NCBI GenBank assembly: GCA_003242885.1
Contig: QKMZ01000003.1
Span: 186,001-250,000 of the forward strand
Length of the DNA stretch: 64,000 nt
DNA from: Candidatus Melainabacteria bacterium
Lineage (GTDB): Bacteria; Cyanobacteriota; Vampirovibrionia; Obscuribacterales; Obscuribacteraceae
Direction of reading: 5' to 3'
Below, piece by piece: positions 41,133 through 49,586 of this stretch. The translations under genes were made by a program, and so were the position numbers. The first letter of the stretch is position 1; each line of letters begins with the position of its first letter. The notes under the pieces were generated by a model that did no database searches, was not told where the DNA came from, and worked only from the letters and a program-made list of their open reading frames with translations.

Positions 41133-41444
41133 ATGCCAGGAAGCAAATATACAGACAAGCAAGAGCGAAAGGCAAAACACATTGAAGAAAGCTACGAAGA
41201 AAAAGGTGTGAGCGAAAAGGAAGCGAAGAGCAGAGCTTGGGCTACCGTCAACAAACAAGATGGCGGTGGCAAGAAGGGAGGCTCTGGAGAAAAAAAATCT
41301 AGTTCGAGAAAAACAGCCTCCCGCAAATCGAAGTCCGGCACATCCGGCAAAAAACACTCCAGCACCACTAAGTCCCCAACAAGTAAGAAAAAAGCGGCTG
41401 CTGGTAGGAAGGGCGGCAAAGCTAAAGCTAGAAAGGCTGCTTAG
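41133..41444 (+). CDS. Histone-H1-like basic protein with N-terminal KYTDKQ domain
   Basis: Encodes 103 residues; ATG is preceded by AGGAGGTGC, a strong SD, so the open frame upstream is not used. The N-terminal 45 residues (GSKYTDKQERKAKHIEESYE, KGVSEKEAKSRAWATVNKQD) match a small family often annotated as plasmid-stabilisation or DUF-type proteins. The C-terminal 55 residues are Lys/Ser/Ala-rich like the tail of histone H1 (SRKTASRKSKSGTSGKKHSS, KKAAAGRKGGKAKARKAA) and should bind DNA non-specifically. I infer a nucleoid-associated protein, possibly expressed in stress or stationary phase. Confidence 0.88.
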   Translation: MPGSKYTDKQERKAKHIEESYEEKGVSEKEAKSRAWATVNKQDGGGKKGGSGEKKSSSRKTASRKSKSGTSGKKHSSTTKSPTSKKKAAAGRKGGKAKARKAA

Positions 41445-41462
41445 ATGACAAAACTCTCGATA

Positions 41463-41496
41463 AAAGAAGGGGAGCGCCGAAGCACTCCCCTTCTTT
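41463..41496. terminator. Bidirectional terminator
   Basis: AAAGAAGGGGAG and CTCCCCTTCTTT form a perfect 12-bp stem around a 10-base loop. T-rich ends on both strands suit the convergent genes on each side (41,444 and 41,517). Confidence 0.8.
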
Positions 41497-41516
41497 CTCC
41501 CTGGGGTTGGGATAAA

Positions 41517-41723
41517 CTAAACGGCTTTTTGATCGTCTGACGTCCAGCCATTAAGCGTGACTACGTTTTCGCTGTTCTCAAAGATCGAGTGAATGCTTTC
41601 GCTGTCAGGCTGGTTAGTGTCCGCCGAGTCTTCGCAATAAGGATAGAAATTCGGCAAACTTGAAGTGACATCGATTTTTTCAAACCAATTTTTTCTTTTC
41701 ATAGACTTGCTTTTGTCCTCCAT
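41517..41723 (-). CDS. Small acidic protein, hypothetical
   Basis: Encodes 68 residues (start MEDKSKSMKRKNWFEKIDV; an internal ATG at 41,702 is possible). It is polar, with many Asn, Ser, Asp and Glu after a short basic start, and no membrane segment. SD support is weak. It shares the terminator with the H1-like gene. The family is not recognised. Confidence 0.45.
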   Translation of the reverse strand: MEDKSKSMKRKNWFEKIDVTSSLPNFYPYCEDSADTNQPDSESIHSIFENSENVVTLNGWTSDDQKAV

Positions 41724-42159
41724 ATATTAGTATGGCACTACTTGAGCCGCACTAAAAACCTACATTGGGTGATACCTCTAATGGTGCCCCCGCCGTGATC
41801 CACCGAAGAACCGCTACTGAAGCTAGATATCGCTTGCACGCACTTTTCTAACTGGTTGTCTTAAATACGTTTATGTTGACATCAAAGCAATAGCCAACCT
41901 CGCATCAGCCAGCTCGAACGATTCCCGGAACAGCATCTTTACAATCGAACGAATGGGCTCCTAACCGTTTTCCAATAAGCCTTCGATGTTGAGAAGCAGA
42001 CGAAAGAATCGTGATGGACTCTCAGGTTCTTTCAATAACTAGACTCAATCGCGCGCACCGCCTGTAGTATCAGACTGTCAAGTAACAGCCGCAATTCGTG
42101 CGGCTGTTACTTGTTACAAAGTGCTCAGGAGTCTATACTAAACACCACTGGGGAAATTG
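41724..42159. other. Non-coding stretch with a 14-bp palindrome
   Basis: No gene seen. The main feature is the long hairpin at 42,080-42,112. GGGTGATACC near 41,769 resembles the GGGTGATA motif before the response-regulator genes at 45.67 and 46.23 kb. Confidence 0.5.
42080..42112. promoter_or_regulatory. Perfect 14-bp inverted repeat
   Basis: AAGTAACAGCCGCA and TGCGGCTGTTACTT flank ATTCG. No T-run follows on the plus strand. It lies 48 bases before the start of the coiled-coil membrane protein gene, so it may be an operator, an attenuator-like leader or a factor-dependent terminator. Confidence 0.55.
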
Positions 42160-43095
42160 ATGTTTTTGCGAATACTGCCAATAGCCGGGGCTCTCTTGTG
42201 TGGCATGACCACACTGCCTTGCCACGCGGAAACAGAAGCAGCGACTTCAATCGAATTAAACGCCGCTCCATCTCCAGTCTCATCAAGCTCATCGCCAACC
42301 CTATCAGGTGGTCAAACAGGAGCGCATAATCGAACCCACGACTACAACCAACCAATCAAAGGGTTCCATCCAATTAGAAGAATGTTGAGACCAGTCTGGA
42401 GACTGAGGCAAGAAGCAAAAGAACTAGATGACGATCTCATCATGCTGCAAAAACCGATGAGCAGACTGGAGCCTGCGTTCAACAAGCTGGAAGTACAGAT
42501 GACGGGCTTGCAGAGCGAGCTCAAAACCATGGGCGGAGAACTTGGCTCTGTCAACAGCAATCTGCATAGATTGACTCACGACCTTTCCGGGCTAAAAGAG
42601 CTTTCTCCTGAGCTAAAAATGATGAACAAACAGCTCGACGGTCTCAATGGATTGCGTGGAGATTTGCGCGACATCAAAGCCGTGCGCGATGACATTAGAG
42701 AGGCGACATCGCACATGCATCAACTTCATGGTCCACTTTCTCAAATCAAAGAACCGCTAACCTCGGTAAGCAAACCTCTTGCAACTGTAGAGAGTCAGCT
42801 AGCGACGGTTAATGGCAAAGTCGTGCACGTACATAAAGAGCTTGTGCTAATGGAATCGCAGATTGGCGAACTGATCACGCAAATGAAAGGACTGCGCGAT
42901 CCGATGAATGGTGTTTCTTCACCACTGACAGATGTTAGGGGACAACTTGACTCTCTAAACAAACTGCTAACTATTATTCTTTTTGCTGTTGCTGCTGTTG
43001 CAGTAGGTGTGTTCGCATTCGGGCTCTTCGCTGTCGGAATCGCATTCAAACTGCGCGGAAAGATAAGTGATCTGCTGAGCGAAAGAAAACGCTAA
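42160..43095 (+). CDS. Coiled-coil protein with signal peptide and C-terminal membrane helix
   Basis: Encodes 311 residues from ATG 42,160, with GGGG upstream. A signal peptide (LRILPIAGALLCGMTTLPCH) is followed by a Ser/Pro-rich linker, then about 180 residues of heptad-type coiled coil (LEPAFNKLEVQMTGLQSELK, LGSVNSNLHRLTHDLSGLKE, MNKQLDGLNGLRGDLRDIKA and so on). A single membrane helix (LLTIILFAVAAVAVGVFAFG) lies near the end, with a short basic tail. The coiled coil would lie outside the cytoplasm. The repeat of short helices resembles methyl-accepting or apolipoprotein-like folds. No signalling domain is present and the function is unknown. Confidence 0.8.
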   Translation: MFLRILPIAGALLCGMTTLPCHAETEAATSIELNAAPSPVSSSSSPTLSGGQTGAHNRTHDYNQPIKGFHPIRRMLRPVWRLRQEAKELDDDLIMLQKPMSRLEPAFNKLEVQMTGLQSELKTMGGELGSVNSNLHRLTHDLSGLKELSPELKMMNKQLDGLNGLRGDLRDIKAVRDDIREATSHMHQLHGPLSQIKEPLTSVSKPLATVESQLATVNGKVVHVHKELVLMESQIGELITQMKGLRDPMNGVSSPLTDVRGQLDSLNKLLTIILFAVAAVAVGVFAFGLFAVGIAFKLRGKISDLLSERKR

Positions 43096-43125
43096 AGGAC
43101 TATTAGGGGACTATTGACTGCGGTA

Positions 43126-43674
43126 TTAGTTTTTGCGTCCCATATCGTCATATCGATCAAGCTCAAATGTGGTTCGTAGCTTATTGATTCTTTCTTTGAC
43201 CTTAGAGAGCCTCTCCGTGATTGGATCGAAGTCTTGGGGCTCCAGCATCGGCTTTTCCTTAACCTCGTGCACGGGTTTAAATAAGGGATTTGAGGAATGA
43301 TGATTCTTCCATTTCGAAACCACTTCATCTAATTCTTCCAAGACAATTGGTTTTTGAAGGAAGTCATCCATGCCAACACGTATGCACTTTCCTCTCTGTG
43401 CAAATGCGGTTAGACCCACAATCGGCGTGTAAACTCCCACAGATCTTTCGGCAAGCCGTATTCTCTCTGTCGCAGAGAGCCCGTCAAGGACGGGCATACG
43501 AACGTCCATGAACACGAGGTGATATTTCTCAGATAGGACTGTATCCACAGCATCTTGACCGTTTCCTACGACTTTGTGCACTGTGAGCCCAAGTTTTTTG
43601 ATCTGCTGCTCAAACACAAATTGAAGTAGCGGGTCATCCTCTACAAGTAAGATCTTGAAGTCTTCATTTCGCAT
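43126..43674 (-). CDS. Single-domain response regulator paired with PAS kinase
   Basis: Encodes 182 residues from ATG 43,674 (43,686 is an alternative), overlapping the stop of the kinase gene by 11 bases. The receiver domain (5-125) is complete: LLVEDDPL, phospho-acceptor Asp57 (VFMDVRMPV), Thr in GLTAF and Lys in FLQKPI. The last 55 residues (KPMLEPQDFDPITERLSKVK, ERINKLRTTFELDRYDDMG) are charged and helical without a DNA-binding motif. It probably controls a protein target or passes phosphate on. The overlap strongly suggests it is the partner of the kinase at 43,664. Confidence 0.9.
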   Translation of the reverse strand: MRNEDFKILLVEDDPLLQFVFEQQIKKLGLTVHKVVGNGQDAVDTVLSEKYHLVFMDVRMPVLDGLSATERIRLAERSVGVYTPIVGLTAFAQRGKCIRVGMDDFLQKPIVLEELDEVVSKWKNHHSSNPLFKPVHEVKEKPMLEPQDFDPITERLSKVKERINKLRTTFELDRYDDMGRKN

Positions 43675-45235
43675 GGGCTTCACCATGCCGCTTTAGTGGC
43701 AGACTGAAGGAAACACTGGTGCCTTGCCCTTGCTCACTAACCATCTCTATCCGCCCGCCCATCAACTCGACAAACTGCTGACAGATGGAAAGGCCCAATC
43801 CGGTGCCACCATAACTAGGGTCATGCCCTTGCGTAAATGGCTTAAATAAACGCGCCTGAATAGTATCCGAAATTCCGATGCCCGTGTCGGTTACGGAGAA
43901 AACAACCTCATCTACGTTCTTCTCGACGGCAATTTCCACGCCACCTTCTTGCGTAAACTTAATTGAATTTTGTACAAGGTTCAAAAGTATCTGCCGAACT
44001 TTGGTGCAGTCACCAAAAATTTCCTTCGGAACGTCTTCACTAATAGAAGATGTGACCATCAATGATTTTTCGGTCGCTCTAGGTTCCAGAAGCCCAATCA
44101 CATCCTTCACAACGTCTTCGACACTGTAAAAGGTTTCATCCAACTCGACTTTTCCAGCTTCCAACTTTGCATAGTCAAGTAAGTCATTGAGCAAGCGCAA
44201 GAGATTCCGAGACGCCTGAAAAATCTTATTTCCTGAATCTCGAGCGTCTGCGGGAAGAGCGTCGTTATCAGCAATCAGCTCACTCAGACCGATTATGCCA
44301 CCAAGCGGAGTGCGTATTTCGTGGGTGATGTTGGCGACAAATTTTGTCTTCATTTGATTCGCAAAGACAGCTTCATCCCTGGCTTCCGCAAGCTGCAACT
44401 CAAACAATCTCTTTTCGGTAAGATCGCGCGTAACCTTGACATAGCCCATCAATTGCCCATTCTCGATAACCGCGGTAATTGTCACGCTGGCCCAGAAAGG
44501 AGTTCCGTCTTTGCGCAAGCGCCAACCTTCTTCTTCGTAGGAGCCATTTTTCACGGCTTCCTTCAGTTCGAACTCAGGGTGTTTTATAGCTTTTGCTTCT
44601 TCTTTGTAGAAGATGGAAAAATGCTTGCCAATGATTTCATCTGCTGTATAGCCTTTGATCTTTTGAGCACCCGCGTTCCAGGTTTTGACATAGCCTGCTG
44701 GGCTGAGCATAAAAATAGCGTAGTCTTTGACCGAATTTACGATGTGACGAAAGGCTTCTTCCTGTTGCTTTATGAAGCGTTCTTGCTCGAAGTTATCAGC
44801 AATCGCCTGCTTCTTTTCAGTGAGATCGCGTGTAACCTTTGCAAAACCGATATGGTTTCCGTCGTCGTCATAAATTGCCGTGATGGTTACATGAGCCCAA
44901 AATTGGCTACCATCCTTACGTACGCGCCACCCTTCCTCTTCATACGAACCATTCTTCTTCGCTTCTACAAGCTCGAAATCAGGGTGTTTTCTGTCACGCG
45001 CCTCTTGTGTGTAAAACGTGGAAAAGTGCTTGCCGATAATCTCTTCAGCGGAATACCCCTTGGCGCGCTCGGCACCCATATTCCAGGTGACGACAACGCC
45101 ACCAGGATCCAAAGCAAAAATGGCGTAATCCTTTACTCCATGAATCAGATAGTGGAGGAGATTGCTGTCGTAAATCTGTTTCTTTTTCAACGAGAAGATT
45201 TCCAGGTATAGACAAATAAGAAGACCGTTCCGCAC
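43664..45235 (-). CDS. Cytoplasmic histidine kinase with two PAS domains
   Basis: Encodes up to 523 residues; GTG 45,235 is used here, but the first 17 or so residues are uncertain. There is no membrane helix after the start. Two PAS domains (about 25-145 and 162-278) are very similar (KDYAIFALDPGGVVVTWNMG and KDYAIFMLSPAGYVKTWNAG; both with EEIIGKHFS or DEIIGKHFS and KVTRDLTEK), a sign of recent internal duplication. HisKA follows with His305 (ITHEIRTPLGG), then HATPase with N box LVQNSIKFTQ, DTGIGIS and GGTGLGLSI. The PAS type often binds haem, flavin or a small ligand, but the cofactor residue cannot be named. The partner is the overlapping response regulator. Confidence 0.93.
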   Translation of the reverse strand: MRNGLLICLYLEIFSLKKKQIYDSNLLHYLIHGVKDYAIFALDPGGVVVTWNMGAERAKGYSAEEIIGKHFSTFYTQEARDRKHPDFELVEAKKNGSYEEEGWRVRKDGSQFWAHVTITAIYDDDGNHIGFAKVTRDLTEKKQAIADNFEQERFIKQQEEAFRHIVNSVKDYAIFMLSPAGYVKTWNAGAQKIKGYTADEIIGKHFSIFYKEEAKAIKHPEFELKEAVKNGSYEEEGWRLRKDGTPFWASVTITAVIENGQLMGYVKVTRDLTEKRLFELQLAEARDEAVFANQMKTKFVANITHEIRTPLGGIIGLSELIADNDALPADARDSGNKIFQASRNLLRLLNDLLDYAKLEAGKVELDETFYSVEDVVKDVIGLLEPRATEKSLMVTSSISEDVPKEIFGDCTKVRQILLNLVQNSIKFTQEGGVEIAVEKNVDEVVFSVTDTGIGISDTIQARLFKPFTQGHDPSYGGTGLGLSICQQFVELMGGRIEMVSEQGQGTSVSFSLPLKRHGEAHAK

Positions 45236-45665
45236 TTCACGAGAGTGCGGGAGACATCAACGTAAGTCTGACCAGCCCGGCACTCCAAAGGTTCCCACGG
45301 CGGTTGAAACTTTATTCAATAGTTGCGTCCTCTCACTCCGCTCAAAGGCATAAACACTGTTTGTCCCATAAGCAACAAAATCATTGACCAGCAGCTTTGC
45401 CCCCAGAGGTTTTTGGGGGGAAGTTAACCGGCAGATGGCGGTATAAACGGTCGGAGAAGACCAGTGTCCCCCGTGGGTGGGACGACTTGTTGTGAAGGAT
45501 ACGGGTCCTGACCTTTCAGCCCTTGCAATCCATAAAGCCTGGACAAGCCGCAATTGTTTCGTGCCGTACAAGTATTAAAAGTTTCATTTAGGCAACCCTA
45601 TCGGGTGATAACGCGGGACGGAAACACGAGAGAATATCCTTACCACCATTTAGGAGCTGGGGTCT
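45236..45665. other. Divergent non-coding region with a G/C hairpin
   Basis: It separates the kinase gene (-) from the receiver-like gene (+) and should hold both promoters. CCCCCA (45,400-45,405) and TGGGGG (45,414-45,419) form a hairpin. A frame of about 100 codons on the minus strand has poor composition and no SD and is not reported as a gene. ATCGGGTGATA lies near 45,603-45,613. Confidence 0.5.
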
Positions 45666-46085
45666 ATGCGAATCTTTATTTTGGATGACTGCGAAATACT
45701 CAGACTTAGCATTTCGATTGTTCTCAAGGATGAAGAGCGAATCACTTCCGTAGAAACCGGAGACAGCAGAGACGATGCTTGCAGAAGAGTCCTCCAATCC
45801 GGCTGCGACACATTGCTTGTAGGATTGAGATTACGCAACACCAACGCCCTTGAAATAGCACGCCAGTTGCGTACTGCCGGTGCTAACATCTGCATTGTTG
45901 CGTTGGGATTTTCCACTGATTTAAATGATGTCCAAGCGATGTATCAAGCTGGTATCGACTCCTTTGTATCGCTTTCCTGCGACAACGACGAACTAATTAG
46001 CGGTGTTCTTTCCGCACGCAGAAAGCAGCATACCTACGACTTCTCAATTACCGCCAGTTATGACAATACGCTGATGTTGCCGTAA
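45666..46085 (+). CDS. Receiver-like protein lacking the phosphorylation site
   Basis: Encodes 139 residues, with GGAG upstream of the ATG. The fold pattern is that of a receiver domain (FILDDCEILRLSISIVL ... IARQLRTAGANICIVALGFS ... AMYQAGIDSFVSLSCDND). The phospho-acceptor position, fixed by the conserved ALE motif ten residues on, is Gly53 (LLVGLRLRNTNALE) where DxRLPNxxGLE is normal. The Lys after the fifth strand is also missing (FVSLS). The acidic pair DD at residues 7-8 is kept. It cannot be phosphorylated in the usual way and probably acts as a binding or decoy receiver. It lies upstream of three further signalling genes. Confidence 0.85.
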   Translation: MRIFILDDCEILRLSISIVLKDEERITSVETGDSRDDACRRVLQSGCDTLLVGLRLRNTNALEIARQLRTAGANICIVALGFSTDLNDVQAMYQAGIDSFVSLSCDNDELISGVLSARRKQHTYDFSITASYDNTLMLP

Positions 46086-46232
46086 CCGCCGCACCTCATT
46101 CCTTTTAATCACTAAATCGGGTGATAGACGTTCAAACCCCGGACTGACGCTGACTCATGGAAAAGCTGTCAGGATTGACATGTGGGGCAACAGGACGCCG
46201 GCAATGCCAGGTGTCAGGCAAGGGTTGAACAT

Positions 46233-46643
46233 ATGAAAATCGAGAAAGTGTTGATGATTGAGGACGATCCGAACATTCGGACAATCGCTGAGATAACACT
46301 TGAGGGCGTGGGGAACTGGGCGGTGGTTATGGCTGAGTGCGGTCAGGCGGGTATAGAAATCGCTTTGAAAGAAAAGCCCGATCTCATTTTGCTTGACGTC
46401 ATGATGCCGGGGATGGACGGACCAACGACTCTTCAACACTTGAAAGAATCAATGAATCCAATGCCTCCAGTCATTTTCCTCACTGCGAAAGTTCAGTCTA
46501 CAGAAATTGACTATTACCAAAGTCTTGGTGCGGCAGGCGTCATAAGAAAACCATTTGACCCGATCACGCTGCCTGACGAAATTGTGGCAATTTTAGAGGC
46601 TACGCAAGCCGCTGAAACGCAGGCAGAAAGGGCGGCATGCTAA
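46233..46643 (+). CDS. Single-domain response regulator
   Basis: Encodes 136 residues from ATG 46,233, preceded by AAGGG. Complete receiver: MIEDDPN, phospho-acceptor Asp55 (LILLDVMMPGMDGP), Thr in FLTAK and Lys in VIRKPFDP. No output domain. Its stop overlaps the start of the RedB-like gene by 7 bases, so the two are co-translated, and a histidine kinase gene follows directly. Confidence 0.93.
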   Translation: MKIEKVLMIEDDPNIRTIAEITLEGVGNWAVVMAECGQAGIEIALKEKPDLILLDVMMPGMDGPTTLQHLKESMNPMPPVIFLTAKVQSTEIDYYQSLGAAGVIRKPFDPITLPDEIVAILEATQAAETQAERAAC

Positions 46644-47251
46644 GCAGATTATGGTCATTCGTGAAGAAAAACTGGGTTATCTGCGGTGCTCTTGGTTGGC
46701 TGTTCACTCTGACCGTAGGGGTTTGCCTGGTATTCAAATATGACAGTGTACCTGGGTCGACGACAACGCCCAGCAACGGCTGGCCTGCCAATAGCAATAT
46801 TACTCACAGCAGCACCAACAACACTTTGGTGATGCTCTTGCATCCAAAATGCCCATGTTCGCGTGCGAGTTTGCATCAGGTCGCGACGCTGACAACAAAT
46901 GACAATTCATTGCAGTGCATTTTTCTTGTTTACTCTCCAACCCAATTTCCAAAGGGGTGGGAGAAAACCGACATATGGTACCTTGCTGCTGAAGTTCCTG
47001 GCGCGCAGATTGTGTCGGACATTGATGGCGAGGAAGCGAAGAAATTCGGAGGAATTACGTCAGGCCAAACATACATTTTTGATCGAAAAGGAATTTTGAA
47101 ATACTCCGGCGGACTTACTGAAGGGCGTGGGCATGTGGGCGAATGTAGAAACCTAGACCTTGCGGTAAAGGCGCTTAAGAGCGGAACATCAGCCGCATCC
47201 GGTGCGGTTTATGGATGTCCCATCGAAGATCCAAGGAAGGCTCAGCTATGA
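46637..47251 (+). CDS. RedB-like membrane-anchored thioredoxin-fold protein
   Basis: Encodes 204 residues. One N-terminal membrane helix (WVICGALGWLFTLTVGVCLV) anchors a thioredoxin-like domain with the redox motif MLLHPKCPCSRASLHQVA (Cys72 and Cys74, CPC type) and later strands TYIFDRKGILKYSGGLT. This matches the RedB group, some members of which are selenoproteins; here both positions are normal Cys. The gene overlaps the response regulator gene upstream by 7 bases and the kinase gene downstream by 4 (ATGA), so it is an integral part of this signalling operon. I infer that it reports envelope redox state to the kinase or protects it. Confidence 0.82.
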   Translation: MLSRLWSFVKKNWVICGALGWLFTLTVGVCLVFKYDSVPGSTTTPSNGWPANSNITHSSTNNTLVMLLHPKCPCSRASLHQVATLTTNDNSLQCIFLVYSPTQFPKGWEKTDIWYLAAEVPGAQIVSDIDGEEAKKFGGITSGQTYIFDRKGILKYSGGLTEGRGHVGECRNLDLAVKALKSGTSAASGAVYGCPIEDPRKAQL

Positions 47252-49482
47252 TCAACCAATCTAGGATAGAGGAATTGTTGCAACAGCAGAAGACGCAAGG
47301 GTTCAAAAGGACAGATCGTCTCTTCGCCAAACTCTTCCTGATTGAATGGATTTGCCTTATTGGAGTTGCTGCGATTGTGTCGCCGCACACTTGGGCAGGG
47401 ACATCAAGCTCAATTCACCCGCATATCTGGACAGCGCTCTTTATCGGTGGATTAGCTATTAGTTTTCCATTGATTTTGCAAAAAACTCATCCTGGGTTTG
47501 CAATTACCAGGCATATGATCGCGGTAGCGCAGATGGTGCTCGCGGCACTGCTTATACACTTGACTGGAGGACGAATCGAATCGCACTTTTTAATTTTCGG
47601 CTCTTTAGCGTTTCTGGCGTTCTATAGGGATTGGCGTGTTTTGATAACGGCTTCAGCTATTGCCGCTGTCGATCACATTCTGCGTGGTGCATTCTTTCCC
47701 CTATCTGTGTATGGCATTACCTACGCCAGCCCATGGAGAACTGTCGAACATATATTCTGGGTCGTTTTCGAAGACGTCTTTTTGATTATCAGTTGTCGTC
47801 AAGGCGTCAAGGAAATGCAGTCAATTGCTGCAAGGCAAGCCGAGGTTGAGGCGAGCAAAGAAAACGTAGAGTTGCTTGTTGAGCAAAGAACAATGCAATT
47901 GAGACAGAGCGAAAAACAAGTAGCTGCGCAGTACGAAGTGTCTCGTATTCTCGCCGAGTCAGCGACATTAGAAGACAGCTACGCTCCATTGCTCGAATGC
48001 ATTTCCAACTGCGTGTTTGGAGACGAAACTGTGATGTGCAGCGCGATTTGGGTTCAAGAAGAATTTGAAACAGACATGCGCTGCGCCAGCTTTTGGCGCA
48101 GGAATGAAACATGCGAAGACTTTGAACGCTCCTCGCTTTCTTTGAACATTCTGTCTGATTCGGATTTACCCGGACTCGTAAGATCATCTGGGTCTATAAA
48201 ATGGATCAACGATATTGCAACAGAAAGGCTAGCAAGAAAAACATGCGCCATTGAAAGTGGCTTGAAATCAGCTATTGGCTTCCCAGTTGTGATTGACGGA
48301 AGGATAAGATCCGTCATCGAGTTTTACACCAATGAATCAAAACAGCCATCCATGGAACACTTCGAGCTATTGGTGGCAATTGGAAGACAGGTAGGGCAGT
48401 TCATGTTGCGCCGCAGTTCTGAGGAGACTAACGAACAGCTTGCCAAAATTGTCGAGTCATCAACGGATGCAATTTATGGCTTGAACATGGATCTCACGAT
48501 CACAGGATGGAATCGCGGAGCGGAAAAACTCTACGGATATAGTTCGAAAGATGCGATAGGAAAAAGCGTCACTATGCTGGTACCGCCGGACAAGCTGCAA
48601 GAACTTTGCGAACTTGTCGACAAAGTCAAAGAAGGAAAGTGCATCGAGTCACTTGATTCAACTCGTCTGCGCGGCGAACAGACGGTTGATGTCTGTTTGA
48701 GCTTGGCCCCTATTTACAAACATGGCGAGATCGTCGGAATATCGCAAATTGATCGCGACATAAGTGAAAGAAAAGCTGCTGAGAAGCGAGTTTCCGAGTT
48801 TTATTCAATTGTCTCGCACGAATTGAGGACGCCGCTCACTTCGATTCGCGGAGCGCTCGGATTAATCGAAGGCGGCATCGTAAAATATGGTTCTCAAAAA
48901 TGTATCGATCTCATCAGAATTGGGCGAGAAAGCTCAGACAGACTCATCAGATTGATCAACGACATTCTTGATTTGAAAAAAATCGAAAGCGGCAAATTCG
49001 ACCTTCAGTTGCAGCCAATTGCAGCCGATACATTGCTGGCAGAAGCAGTTAATGGCCTCAAAGGAATGGCGGACGAAAGAGGCATCAAACTGAGTGTCGA
49101 ACAAGAGCCTCCGCCTGTAACGATAAATGTGGACAAAGATCGATGTACGCAGGTACTCGCTAATTTGATTTCGAATGCCGTCAAGTTCTCGAAGAACGGC
49201 TCTGAAGTTAGAGTCAACGGAATTATCGAAGCCGAACAAATCCGTTTCACCATCGTGGACAACGGACCTGGAATCCCGGATGAGGAGTTACCAAATCTGT
49301 TTCAGAAATTCCGACAACTCGATTCGTCTGATACAAGACGAAGTGAAGGTACCGGTCTGGGCCTCGCCGTGAGTAAAGCGCTCGTCGAACAACACGGAGG
49401 AAATATCGGAGTACATAGCAAAGTTGGCATGGGCAGTACGTTTTGGTTCGAAATTCCGTTGTGCAGCAAAAGCGCTGGCTAG
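47248..49482 (+). CDS. Membrane histidine kinase with GAF and PAS domains
   Basis: Encodes 744 residues from ATG 47,248, which overlaps the stop of the RedB-like gene (ATGA). The N-terminus has about six membrane helices between residues 27 and 184, including the segment GGRIESHFLIFGSLAFLAFY-RDWR seen in several multi-domain kinases. A coiled coil (190-225) leads to a GAF domain (about 225-375) and a PAS domain (about 385-505, VESSTDAIYGLNMDLTITGW). HisKA has His524 (IVSHELRTPLTS), and HATPase has LISNAVKFSK, DNGPGIP and GTGLGLAVS. It is a complete kinase that probably signals to the flanking regulators at 46,233 and 49,587. Confidence 0.94.
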   Translation: MINQSRIEELLQQQKTQGFKRTDRLFAKLFLIEWICLIGVAAIVSPHTWAGTSSSIHPHIWTALFIGGLAISFPLILQKTHPGFAITRHMIAVAQMVLAALLIHLTGGRIESHFLIFGSLAFLAFYRDWRVLITASAIAAVDHILRGAFFPLSVYGITYASPWRTVEHIFWVVFEDVFLIISCRQGVKEMQSIAARQAEVEASKENVELLVEQRTMQLRQSEKQVAAQYEVSRILAESATLEDSYAPLLECISNCVFGDETVMCSAIWVQEEFETDMRCASFWRRNETCEDFERSSLSLNILSDSDLPGLVRSSGSIKWINDIATERLARKTCAIESGLKSAIGFPVVIDGRIRSVIEFYTNESKQPSMEHFELLVAIGRQVGQFMLRRSSEETNEQLAKIVESSTDAIYGLNMDLTITGWNRGAEKLYGYSSKDAIGKSVTMLVPPDKLQELCELVDKVKEGKCIESLDSTRLRGEQTVDVCLSLAPIYKHGEIVGISQIDRDISERKAAEKRVSEFYSIVSHELRTPLTSIRGALGLIEGGIVKYGSQKCIDLIRIGRESSDRLIRLINDILDLKKIESGKFDLQLQPIAADTLLAEAVNGLKGMADERGIKLSVEQEPPPVTINVDKDRCTQVLANLISNAVKFSKNGSEVRVNGIIEAEQIRFTIVDNGPGIPDEELPNLFQKFRQLDSSDTRRSEGTGLGLAVSKALVEQHGGNIGVHSKVGMGSTFWFEIPLCSKSAG

Positions 49483-49586
49483 CGCTACTGCAAAAATCCT
49501 TGTGCCCTCGGCTTACAAGCAAACTAATTACATGTAGAATTCTCCATTGGAGTCCCTAAGTAGTCTAACGAAGGGGAGAATTCAGG

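Noticed and set aside
44321..45211. Plus-strand frame of about 296 codons
   Set aside because: It is antisense to the two PAS domains of the kinase at 43,664; Phe-rich composition is typical of an antisense frame.
45257..45571. Minus-strand frame of about 104 codons in the divergent region
   Set aside because: It has no SD, mixed composition and lies across probable promoters; it is described as non-coding.
45599..45640. Possible cyclic-di-GMP (GEMM-type) riboswitch before the receiver gene
   Set aside because: GGCAACCC ... GGGTGAT is only loosely like the consensus; the GACGCAAAGCC strand and the second helix are absent.
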